This document shows, one piece after another, positions 10,570 through 20,661 of a stretch of DNA of 64,000 bases (positions within the stretch are counted from its first letter, which is position 1; each line of letters opens with the position of its first letter). The notes beneath the pieces are model-generated. The model did no database searches, was not told where the DNA came from, and saw only the letters and a list, made by a program, of their open reading frames with translations. Both the position numbers and the translations under genes were made by a program. This stretch comes from Aphanomyces cochlioides (taxonomy: Eukaryota > Oomycota > Saprolegniomycetes > Saprolegniales > Verrucalvaceae). The stretch is from NCBI GenBank assembly GCA_019828595.1, contig JAHQRK010000029.1, positions 795,441 through 859,440 on the forward strand. The letters run 5' to 3'.

Positions 10570-11448
10570 CTATGTCATGCTGTCTTCCAATGTGAAGTCA
10601 TGATCAGGATCTTGTATGTTATCTCCATCGGTGAGAATCGGCACGGGAATTTCAGCTGTCGACACTGGTGCCAAATCTCGAGCCATCGCAACCAGTATCT
10701 CTCGTTTTGCCAATAGCGTCTTCTCAAATGAAGCCAATTTCTGGGCAACAATGTCAAAAGAATGCTTCAGTTGTTCCAATTCGATAAGCGAGCCATCGAC
10801 AATCTCCAAACTTGTGCGGGTGTTGCGATGGAATGCCTCCATGCGGAGTTCATGCATCGACGTTGTTTGGCGAAGACGCACTAAAACATGCGGCGGTGGA
10901 TCTTGCAGAACTCGTGACTCCCATGCCAGCATAGGAGGTTTGACAACATGCGTTGCCCAGAGGCGCCAGATTGGATTGTCTCCTTCCCACGTGCCATCCC
11001 ACTTGGCGTGTAGTTTAGCAATGTACTCTTGGATTGTACTCTCGTTCGGAGCGCCAGAACGATCTTGGTTCGAGGGGGCAATGCATGCTGAAGTAAATTC
11101 AATGAGCTGTGGCTTTGTTGCGATGGCGTTACCATATTTGTAGATGAAGAGAGTAACTCGTTGATTCCGTGAGTTCACAAGCCACTCATGCATATTGCCT
11201 TGATTGTCCAGCTTTTTGATATGACTGCCAAGCTTCATCGTGAAAATTGAAGTGAAGTCGTCTTCCTGTGGCTCCTCGTCTCGGACAGACCAAACACCAG
11301 CATCATTTCGTATCGCCAAGCCGAGACACTTTGACTTGTACTTTTGGAAGATTTTCGTCTTGATGTCAGTCCACGACGCACCACCACAAATGAACTTCGT
11401 CAATTTCATGGCCGAGGAATTTCGCTTGCCAACGGTGTTCTTGACCAT
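10570..11448 (-). CDS. unrecognised protein, convergent with the IS630-type transposase
   Basis: 292 codons from the first ATG (MVKNTVGKRNSS). I do not recognise the family. Visible: a basic N-terminal region with FICGGASWTDIKTKIF, a Trp-rich middle (KWDGTWEGDNPIWRLW, WATHVV), a charged helical stretch IELEQLKHSFDIVAQ and FEKTLLAKREILVAMAR that could form a coiled coil, and an acidic tail (DGDNIQDPDHDF). The frame stays open upstream to about 11555 (acidic, SQDEETKDDSSGANLY) without an ATG, so the true start may lie in an upstream exon. It ends only 81 bp from the transposase stop, tail to tail, suggesting that both belong to one two-gene element (inference). Confidence 0.55.
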   Translation of the reverse strand: MVKNTVGKRNSSAMKLTKFICGGASWTDIKTKIFQKYKSKCLGLAIRNDAGVWSVRDEEPQEDDFTSIFTMKLGSHIKKLDNQGNMHEWLVNSRNQRVTLFIYKYGNAIATKPQLIEFTSACIAPSNQDRSGAPNESTIQEYIAKLHAKWDGTWEGDNPIWRLWATHVVKPPMLAWESRVLQDPPPHVLVRLRQTTSMHELRMEAFHRNTRTSLEIVDGSLIELEQLKHSFDIVAQKLASFEKTLLAKREILVAMARDLAPVSTAEIPVPILTDGDNIQDPDHDFTLEDSMT

Positions 11449-11848
11449 AGGTTCCAGTGATATCTCGTAGAGATTCGCCCCACTTGAGTCGTCTTTTGTC
11501 TCTTCATCCTGGGAGTGTGACAGCTGCGAAGATTGGGATGATCGGGTGGGTGTTCATTGCAGGTCCGTCGCTGTAATCTTGAGTCTGCGCCATCATGAAC
11601 GCTTTCAAAATGCCATTTCAAGAAGCTCGGAACATCAATGCATTTATCCATTATAATATAACCAAGATAAACTCCCAAAATTTGACCAGCCAATCAAAAC
11701 GAATTAAATTTTTTTAGCCAATCGGATCGATTGGTGATTCGATTCAACGGCGCGATTCGATTGCGCAGTTTTGGAAAATTTGTATCAAATCGACAATATT
11801 ATCACAACAATTTTATTTTTGGACTGTCCAGAATCCCAAGAAAATTAA

Positions 11849-12441
11849 GGGCGTCTGGATGCCACCTATTATTGAGATAATTCGCAATATTTTGATCAAT
11901 TATTGCATAATTTTGATTATCGCATAATGCACTGTCTGGATGCCAAATATTGCATAAATTTTATTGCAATAATTTATTTCAAAACAGGCCAAATATGCAA
12001 TAAATAATATTCTACTCAAAGTAGAATATTTTCCCCAATATCGCATAATCCACACAAATTCCCAATGATTATTTTATTTTCGTGGGAATCCAGACAGTCC
12101 GAAATTTTAATTATCGTGATATTATAATACGTGGTTTGTATTATTTTGACCAAAATACAAAATATCACATAACGAATTTTCACAATATTTTTTAGTTGGC
12201 ATCCAGACGGGCCCTAAACAAAGTTAGAGAAATTGTCCGAATTATACAATATTGGTCAAAAATACGACTTTGAGTATTATATTTTTTATTGCGATAATCG
12301 ACCAATTTTGGTTTTATTTCTTGCAATAAAATTTATTGAATATGTGCACCCAGACAGGGAATTATCCAATATTTGAAATTATGCTATAATGCTCAAATTA
12401 TTGCGATTTATCATGATGATTGGTGGTGTCCAGACGGGCCC
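11849..12441. repeat. cluster of nested Harbinger-type MITE ends (AT-rich)
   Basis: TAA 11846-11848 then GGGCGTCTGGATGCC; at the other end GTCCAGACGGGCCC then TAA 12442-12444. A second inward pair is GCACTGTCTGGATGCC (about 11928) and GTGCACCCAGACAGGG (about 12343). A third right-hand end, GGCATCCAGACGGGCCC, stops at 12214 followed by TAA. GGGCCC ends with TAA duplication fit PIF/Harbinger MITEs that have landed in one another. The preceding 11690-11848 is AT-rich and holds no gene; GGACTGTCCAGAATCCC at 11821 is a further inverted variant of the same ends. Confidence 0.6.
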
Positions 12442-12783
12442 TAAAATGATAGCTTAAATCGAAACAGTGATCCTCGCGGTCTCGGTTTAAATGTCTATGG
12501 GAAGGTTGACAAAATATTTCTTCTTCTCATTTTGCCATGAAGTGCAGTGTATTGCATGGCTTTGTATTGCAAGGATTACGAGGAAGTACTCGCAGAGAGG
12601 TAGTGGTTCAAATACACACAAGGTTCCTCATTTGTACTGTTCTCTATCAACGTTTGCTCACTTTTGTTTAAATATACCGTTTCAATTAAATTTTGAAGAT
12701 CACTGTAGTTCGAAAGTCTTACTCTTAGAATAAATACATTGGTGATTAACAATAACTTTTAAAAAATCTATCAAAAACAGAGA

Positions 12784-13441
12784 GAGAAAACGCTAAGGGA
12801 GGACTGTACGTGATGTCTGTTGTGAGATACTACGTAGTAATTGCCATTGCAACGCAGATTGATCACTGGCTTCGTCTGCTAGTTTTGGAACTGCTATGAA
12901 TTACTGTGTGGAAGATGAACTTGAATTTATTAACATCACAATCTAGGCTGATAACCTTAACGTAAAAGACAAAAATCGAGCAGTGGATCAAAATCGAGCA
13001 CCAATCACGTGTCAGCAGCAGAACCTCTATAATACAATAACAAAGATTTATGGTCCTTCTTGGCTTGTTGGAAACAGTACAAATCCGAAAGTGGGGATTG
13101 ACATATTATGTCAATCCCCACTACAAATCTGAAAATGGGGATTTGTACTGTTTCCAACAAGCCAAGAAGGACCATAAATCTTTGTTATTGTATTATAGAG
13201 GTTCTGCTGCTGACACGTGATTGGTGCTCGATTTTGATCCACTGCTCGATTTTTGTCTTTTACGTTAAGGTTATCAGCCTAGATTGTGATGTTGATAAAT
13301 TCAAGTTCATCTTCCACACAGTAATTCATAGCAGTTCCAAAACTAGCAGACGAAGCCAGTGATCAATCTGCGTTGCAATGGCAATTACTACGTAGTATCT
13401 CACAACAGACATCACGTACAGTTCTCCCTTAGTGTTTTCTC
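12784..13441. repeat. 658-bp near-perfect palindrome
   Basis: Left arm 12784-13089 and right arm 13136-13441 are inverted copies (x pairs with 26225 minus x), for example CGTGATGTCTGTTGTGAGAT on the left and its complement on the right. The centre holds a second small hairpin, GGGGATTGACATATTATGTC with its complement. No coding content is evident. The preceding 12442-12783 also shows no gene. It may be an AT-rich foldback element or a cruciform-prone inverted duplication. Confidence 0.8.
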
Positions 13442-13500
13442 TTAAAAGAAGTACTAGTATACGTTATGTCAGACATAACGTATACTAGTACTTCTTTTAA
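13442..13500. repeat. 59-bp perfect palindrome with a single-base centre
   Basis: Two 29-bp arms (TTAAAAGAAGTACTAGTATA and onward to TATGTC) mirror around A13471. It starts directly at the end of the larger palindrome and shares the TATGTC/GACATA core with that palindrome's centre. Confidence 0.85.
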
Positions 13501-14533
13501 TTTATAATTCCTGTAAAAATTAATATCCCAACCCTCACGGCTCTGAGATTCAAAACGACAATTTCTTCATGCTTTACTCAATATATAAATATACGGAATA
13601 CAACGTAATACTTGATTTTGATTCACAAAAACTAAACAAGTTTTATCAAAGAACAATGATAATTTTGGCATAATTTTGTGTCTAAGTGACTCTTTCCTCT
13701 TGCCAGAATTGCAATCGTCGTTTTTCTTGATGCCGATGTGGATCGCGACATATCGACATGAACGTTAAGTTGAAAAAAATATGTGCTCGATTTTGGTCGT
13801 TTACGTTAATAATGTTGGGCAAGTACTTCGACGCGCTTTTAATCTGAATAAAATGACTCTATGACATCTTCTTGTGTGAAACTTTATGTGTGAAGCTTCA
13901 GGAACGAGTCGATAGCCAAGGAGACGGTAGATCCGTCATGCCACACGACGAAAAATCTTTTGAAACAAATGTGTATTTTCTTGTTTAGGTACAGCTATTT
14001 CTGAAGGAAAGGATATGAGGACGACAGTAAATGAGCAACATATCACTCGAGCAAACTCTACTTTACTCATATCGTCATCAGACAACCAAAGCACTGAATA
14101 GCAAGAAATGATTCTTTGCTATTCCTTCCATATGTCACCACATCTTCCATATGTCACCACATGTATGTTTTCGCGAGTTATCATTCTAACATTGCAATCT
14201 TCACGAAGCATGAAGACTCTTGAAATATTCTATTTACAATGAGAGAAAGGGACATCAAATGGATGGTGTGACAACAAGAAGCATCATCTTTTGTCATAGC
14301 CTGCAATTGTTTTGTCAATAGAGATGGATCGGTGGCACTCGCGGCTGACCTGCGCGGGTCGTAAACTTCATTTGGACAAGGTATAACCAACCCTCAATAA
14401 CAATCCATCCACACGTCGTATGGCAAATTTTGTGGTCTGTACATTTCTTGTCATTTCGAAATTTGCCAGGAAGGGACTACACTGGTACATCAGCACTATT
14501 GACGAGAGCTTATCTTGGTAGTTTCAGGACAAG
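13501..14533. other. AT-rich intergenic stretch
   Basis: No reading frame with recognisable content. Two copies of ATTTTGGTC / CGATTTTTGTC with TTTACGTTAA (about 13790-13807, and at 13250-13268 inside the palindrome) suggest related repeat debris. A direct repeat of the type TTCCATATGTCACCACAT occurs at about 14126-14162. Upstream region of ankyrin-kinase A. Confidence 0.4.
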
Positions 14534-16162
14534 ATGGATAACCAAGTCGAGGTGCAATGACTCTTACACAGTAAACAAAATCGCATACGTCTATGAATTT
14601 TTCAAAGCTGTGCGACATGGTGATGCTAAGGCAGTCAAGACGCTATTAGATTCTGGATTCGATGTCAATACCCAGACGACCATTCACTCCACGAACCGCG
14701 AAGGCAAAGATAATTGCGTGGGCAACTCTATTTGAAAAATCATATGGAAATGCGTCAATTGTAGTGGGAAGGTTCGGCTTTGATGTATGCGTCTCGCCAT
14801 GGCCATACAGACATGGTGCGACTCCTTTTGGCTCAAGATCGTATTGACGTCAATGCCAAGCAAATAGTACGAATGTATGCTAGTTTCGTTAATTGAGTTT
14901 GCAGATGGGATGGTCGGCACTTATCCTTGCAGCAGCAAATGGGCATGCTGAAATCGTCCAACTTTTGCTGAACTGTGACGGAATCGAAGTCAATTTGAGT
15001 GGCAATGTAAGTTTGAATTTTCTACGGCTTGCCATAAAAATTTTAATTGGTATCTAATTGAAATCTACATGTTGTAGGAACTAGCGCCACTACACTATGC
15101 CGCCATTTATGGTTGCATTGAGATCGTCCAAATCCTACTGAGCAATGAGAAAGTTGACCCTAATGTCACGACATACGTACGTCATAGCTCCTGAACTGTT
15201 TTCACTTCAGTATGTATATTTTTTTCTTGCAGGATGGCAGCACACCACTTCATTCTGCTGTGAGATTTGGACAAGTAAATGTTGTGAAAATGCGGTTGGA
15301 ACACGGTTCTTGTGATCTGCATCTTGAAGAACGGGTAAGCTATGAGACAGATGGAACTTCAAATAAACATCAGTGTCTTTTGCAGTATTTTGGCACTGTA
15401 TTTGAAATCGCAGCCGAAAAAGGCCATATCGATATATTGAATATTTTGATTGACTTCTCTCGGGAGGATTCTCAACTTGTACACGAGGTTTGTTGACATC
15501 TGATTGACGTATATCTATCTTATCTATAAATGGATTGTAGCAATTGGGGAAAATCGTACAGCGTGCTGCTAGCAAGGGACACCTCAACATTGGTCAAATG
15601 CTCCTGCGAGACTTTAGCGCTTCGATTGATTTCGAATCGAAGGTGAATACACTTCTCTCTCGACAATCTATATTAAATCGTCTATACAGAATGTAAGCGA
15701 GGCACTTCGTGAAGCATCGGAACGCGGTCATGTTGAAATCGTGCGATTGCTCCTGCAACAACCGCGCATCGATATATATTGGTCCTGTGAGGTATGGCGC
15801 GAAACCAGTCCAAATTCTTGTGTAAAACCTTCAATGAATCATACCCCAATCTAGACCTGGGGAACGGCACTTCAAAGTGCAGCGAGAAATGGCCACTCGG
15901 AGGTTGTCCAATTATTCTTGGCCAATGAAAAAGTTGAAAGTGAGGTAGTATGCAATTGAACCAGCTCTCATTCATTTTGTAACGGTGGCATGTGTAGACT
16001 TTGGGAATTGCTCTGCATCGTGCATCGAACAACGGGTACTTAAATATCGTGGCATCACTGTTAGCACATGACGGTCAAATTATCAATTACTACTCTGGAA
16101 TTTTATATAGGGAACAGTCAACTGTCCCAGTGGAAAAAAATATAAGGAATTGTTTACGTTAA

Positions 16163-18140
16163 CAGGGGTCGACAGCATCCACACGTCTTGAGTTGCAGGA
16201 GATGATTGACACATCCGTTTTCACTCGTTCTTTTTCCAAACCATGTGAATTTGTACGCTGGATACCCCTGTTCAACTCATTACCTCTGAAAACGAAACAC
16301 ACGTGAAATATAATCCAAAAACCACATGGTTAGGGCCAAACTTTACTGCGAATAATTATAATCTTCAAAAAATTGTATAAGTTTACAAAATGTGCCATAT
16401 CAAATTTTGAAGACTTGATCCGTTACAAACCTCTGTGGTATTAATACTACACATCTGTTTTGGTGATAATGACCACTCGTGCGCGCATGGACGTGAATGC
16501 AAGCATCTACAACGAGATTTGTAGCTATGTCAAGTCGGGTCGGCCTCCTGCTCTCACAAAAGAAGAGCATCTGTGTATATTGCGCATGCACGCTCAAATG
16601 AGGCACGAAATGCATTGTACCAGCTCTCGATATGATGTCAGCGCCAGAATTGCGACACTATTAGGTCGAAGCCGTGACACAATCCAAAGAATTTGGCGGA
16701 CGTATGTCCATCAGAGAGCGATTAATGTTGCAATGCCGCCCTCAAACAGGAATGCAAAGCCAACTAAGATCCCTGCAACAATCGACACCATTTCAAATGT
16801 CCAAAAATTCGTCAGAGACAAACGACAACGACGAGAGCGACTTGTCGCCAAAGATGTCATGGTGTATTTGAAATCAATAGGTATATATCTGGTATAATAT
16901 GGTAGAGTTTCTCATGTTTGGGTCAATAGAGATAATACACTACGACGAGAGCAGTGCTAAGGAAAAGAACGCTGCATTGCGGTCAGTGCAGAGATTCTTA
17001 AAGAAGTGTGGGTATTTACGAGGCAGCAAAAAGGTACTAAGTCACTGTCTATGACCGAGAAGAACACAATGTTGCGTGATGAATACTTGCGTCAAATATG
17101 CAGTGCTACTCAGCATGTCAATCAGGCAAACAAATCAACAATGGTGTATCTTGATGAAAGTTATATTCATCACCATTATGCAAAAGACGAATTGTCCCTC
17201 TATGATCCTAATGACATCCTCGACACGCACCCGAAACCAAAATACAAAGGCCAGCGTTTTTGCTTCATTGGAGCCATCATTGACGGTGGACTTGACGATT
17301 CAAAATTTGTATGCTACGATAAATTTCAGGGGGGAAATCGACAAACAAAAGACTACCATGGAATGTTTGACCACACGTATTTCGTCAAGTGGTTCAAGCG
17401 CTTGCTTGAGAAATTGTCAGAGTTGCGCATATCCAATGCTATCATTGTGATGGATAACGCAAAGTATCACAAGCGCTTACCTGATGGAACACCTCGCTTC
17501 TCTTGGTTGAAACACGAGCTAATAGTGGCTTGCCAAGACCGACAAATTTTGATTGATCCCTCCGATCTGAAGTCTGCAATTTGGTCAAAATTGAGACCTT
17601 TGGTGGAGAATACCTTACCTCTTGTTTGTACGATGGCTTGTGAAGCTGGTCACCGTGTGTTGTATAGCCCTCCACACCACTCCAATCTTCAACCAATCGA
17701 GTTGATTTGGGCTATCACAAAAGAATCTGTCGGTAGACAATACAACACTAGCACTACCTTTGCCGATGTTTGGAGTCGACTCGATATCGCGATTGAGTCG
17801 CTGACGTCATCTATGATCTATGGTTGTATTAGGAAATCTGAAAAGGATCTTCTTGACCTCCACAAGCATATCTCAACGTTGGATGCGGAGAACAGCCAGC
17901 CGCCAAGTGATGAGCTCGAAGATGTTTTAAGCTGTTCTTCCTGTTGATCAAGCAGCTCTTCCAATGTCTAATATTCGGATATGAGCAAATTTCGGATAAA
18001 TGAATCTTTTCTTTTTATAGTCTTGACATTTTATAAGACATCGAGTATTTCTTTTTGAAGGGCCAAAGTGTGACAGCACTCCAATATTCAGTTCTATCCG
18101 TATCATTATCAGTAAGACGTGTGGATGCTGACGACCCCTG
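16163..18140 (+). mobile_element. inner Tc1/IS630-like element nested in the outer one
   Basis: 1978 bp. Ends CAGGGGTCGACAGCATCCAC at 16163 and, inverted, CAGGGGTCGTCAGCATCCAC at 18140; one mismatch in the first 20. Flanked by TAA on both sides (16160-16162, 18141-18143), compatible with a TA-type target in TTAA. Carries the plus-strand transposase 16469-17947. Confidence 0.8.
16469..17947 (+). pseudogene. transposase of the inner element (one intron, one frameshift)
   Basis: Exon 1 16469-16880 encodes a paired helix-turn-helix region (PPALTKEEHLCILRMHAQM; ARIATLLGRSRDTIQRIW). A 49-nt GT-AG intron 16881-16929 joins in frame to EIIHYDESSAKEKNAALRSV. A one-base loss in the A run at 17028-17032 then shifts the frame into the catalytic half (17035-17947) with YLDESY, IVMDNAKYH and PIELIW as the likely D, D and E. 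The last spacing is about 81 residues, longer than in classical Tc1. Ends with a Cys-rich tail. Inactive unless the A-run loss is a sequence error. Confidence 0.75.
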
Positions 18141-18143
18141 TAA

Positions 18144-19557
18144 AGTTCAATGCTCTCAAATAGAAGTTCCATCTCGTACTCTTGTACCTGATGAACACAA
18201 GACGCAACAAGACCTCTACTGATCGGTAGTGATACAGGTAGCTGACCAACTCGACGTTGCTTAGCTTTACCTGTATGGGGCATTTTATAATTGTTGTAGC
18301 CCCCCACTTCCAAGACCGAAATCATGACGCTTTGTAGCGTCAAGAAGACATTCTCCAGTGTTATGTCTATTTCTAAAAAAGCGACATTCACAGCACCGAG
18401 CATTTCATCAATGTTCGAGGCTTCTTTCTCGAATTGCAGTGTTTGAATGGCGCGAAAAAAGCCCAGATCGAGAACATTCAGATCTGGGCTGTTTGGAGGC
18501 TGAAAGAGTAGAGAAATGTTGAAACCTATGAATAAATTTCAGAAGTGAATGACAGACAAATCGTACCGTCGAGACTGCAAGCTTGCTGGAAACTGTCATC
18601 GTAAACGTCGTGCGCAGAAGCATTATCATGTTGCAAAATAATTGGCATTTCCTTCATTGAGAGCGGCCACTTGGACCATATAGCAGGTAACACCTTATCG
18701 ATCAAAAACGCGCGATAAACTGACTTCGTGACAGAAATGGATTTCGTCTCAATGGTCGCAGCAGGACGATTTCGGCTTGATCGCGCTGCAGGTACACCCT
18801 CGACAAAAGGCCACATTCCTATTTTGCCGTCAAACCATTCGCCTGTCGCGTCATCAAGGCGTGGTCGCGCCACTGCACACAAGAACATGACTTTGGTGCG
18901 AAAGTTCTTGTTGTGGGTGAGTCGTGAGGGCTCTTCTTCGTCTTCGGCCAAGTAGATCTTCTTGGTTAGCTCGTCGAGCCAGAACCATTTTTCGTCAAGA
19001 TGCACATAGCCATACATCGCATCAAACGCGGACCTCTCATTGTAGTCCACGACGAATGAGAGGCAGTGCTTCATGCGGTGTATTGCTGTCTGCCTCATGA
19101 CAATTGGCTTCAAGTTGTTGGCGTGAAGCCGTACCACTTTTTCCTTCACCAATTTCCGGACAGTTGTGTGTGAGATGCCAATGCCTTTGGCGACCGCTCT
19201 CAAGGATCGTCGCCTTTTGGTAGAGATTGCTCTCAACCGTCCTTTGATGGCTACTCGGTTGACTGGTTTTCGCCCACTCTTGCCACGCCTCTTGCATTCG
19301 ACGTTGAGCACCCCCGACGCGAGGGAATCCACTCCTTGTTTCCAAATCCGAGAGACGACTTGTTTGCTGACCTTGTACTGAGCAGCAAAGCGCACCAAAG
19401 CTCCAAATGGCAGTTTTATCTCCACGCTTGACAAAAGCAAGGCACTCATGATGGCGCTGCGCTCTTGACTTGTGAGGTTGCGGCGCTTCTTTGGTTCAGG
19501 TGACAAAAGCGATGCGAGTTCCATTGTTTTGTTTAAGTTTGAGTGATGTGAAGTCAT
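18144..19557 (-). pseudogene. transposase of the outer Tc1-like element
   Basis: Starts MTSHHSNLNKTMELASL (19557; a second ATG at 19524). Helix-turn-helix regions LVRFAAQYKVSKQVVSRIW and LRAVAKGIGISHTTVRKLV, then catalytic YVHLDEKWFW, ILQHDNASAHD and, after a break at about 18530-18480, PDLNVLDLGFF, the D-D-D type end. The break reads as a GT-AG intron that would drop PPNS, or as a frameshift; I cannot decide. The C-terminal part (18403-18144) has LENVFLTLQSVM and YNNYKMPHTGK and ended originally with ...SIEL and a TAA. The inner element is inserted exactly in that stop, changing TAA to TAC and extending the frame into the inner element to 17948. Confidence 0.75.
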
Positions 19558-20025
19558 TTATGACTTATATAGAAGTTTATATAGTATACAAAATTCTACA
19601 TAAACTGTGTATTGAGTTATATGGATTAAAGTATACGCTTTTTGAATGGCTCCGAAACTTCCATGCGTCATCCTTTTCGACTGTCGTTTTGCTCGCTGCG
19701 TCATCATCTTTCGATTGGTCGATTGGTGCCAAATGCGTGTTGATTGGATGATTTGTTCTAAAGTTATGCACGATTGGCCGAAGAGTTCCCTATATAAAAT
19801 TCCAGAGTAGTATCAAACTAAGGTTGGACTCAATCATAATCACTCTTCTTGGTAGACAACTTATGTGATGTTGGTAGTACGGACAATCAGCGCTGCATTA
19901 TGCTGCAAACAAGGGTCATGTTGAGATTGTACGATTATTGCTGGAACGCGGCATCGATATCAATCTATTCGATGAGGTAAATCGTGAAAAGACTTTCGTA
20001 TCGAAGATACCTCAATATTTTAATA

Positions 20026-20661
20026 CACCATTTGCCGGTTTAGTTCGTTTAACTTGCGATATATTTCGTATCACATGCAATATATTTCATATGACTTGCA
20101 TTTAATTTCGTGGCCCGCGACGAAAATCGATTTATATTTCGCATGACGTGCATTATATTTCATACCTCTTGCATTTAATTTCGTAATTTTTAGCTTATAT
20201 TTCGTGTCACGTGCATTTAAATTCGCAGAAAAGAGAAAAAGTACATAGAAAAATTAACAAAAAATTGTTATCGAACTCATAAGAAATTGATGGACACTTC
20301 AATCGCCATATAAGTCAATGCGAGCATCAAGCAAGCTCAGCAGAGTTCATATGCGCCTGCCAGTCGCGAATTCATAGCTCAAGCCAACACTTCAACACAT
20401 GTGAAACTTCATATCTCAATAGGACATTCACTGCATTACTACGAATTTAAATGCACGTGATACGAAATATAAGCTAAAAATACGAAATTAAATGCAAGAG
20501 GTATGAAATATAATGCACGTCATGCGAAATATAAATCGATTTTCGTCGCGGGCCACGAAATTAAATGCAAGTCATATGAAATATATTGCACGTGATACGA
20601 AATATATTGCAAATGATACGAAATATATCGCAAGTTAAACGAACTAAACCGGCAAATGGTG
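20026..20661. mobile_element. foldback MITE sitting on a splice acceptor
   Basis: 636 bp, CACCATTTGCCGGTTTAG at the left and its inverted copy at the right, TA at 20024-20025 and 20662-20663. Arms of about 200 bp are imperfect inverted copies built from short units such as ACGAAATATA and TGCATTTAA; the right arm has about 20 bp more (one extra unit). It lies in the intron between ankyrin exons 19878-19976 and 20665-20766, and its right TA supplies the first two bases of the TAG acceptor. Confidence 0.8.

Larger units (their letters stand above)
16090..19810 (-). mobile_element. outer Tc1/mariner-like element inserted in ankyrin exon
   Basis: Ends CTACTCTGGAATTTTATATA...GGGAAC at 16090 and the exact inverted copy ending at 19810, flanked by TA (16088-16089, 19811-19812). 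Perfect TIRs of at least 26 bp with a TA duplication define Tc1/mariner. Without the nested inner element it would be about 1.74 kb. Its own transposase is on the minus strand (18144-19557). Confidence 0.85.

Noticed and set aside
8080..12214. One 4.1-kb autonomous Harbinger element bounded by TAA
   Set aside because: The inside mixes a ruined Harbinger transposase with an IS630-type gene, and another pair of ends crosses this one; kept as a finding about crossed ends instead.
18480..18530. Clear intron in the outer Tc1 transposase
   Set aside because: The only in-frame GT-AG choice removes conserved residues PPNS; a frameshift explains the break equally well.
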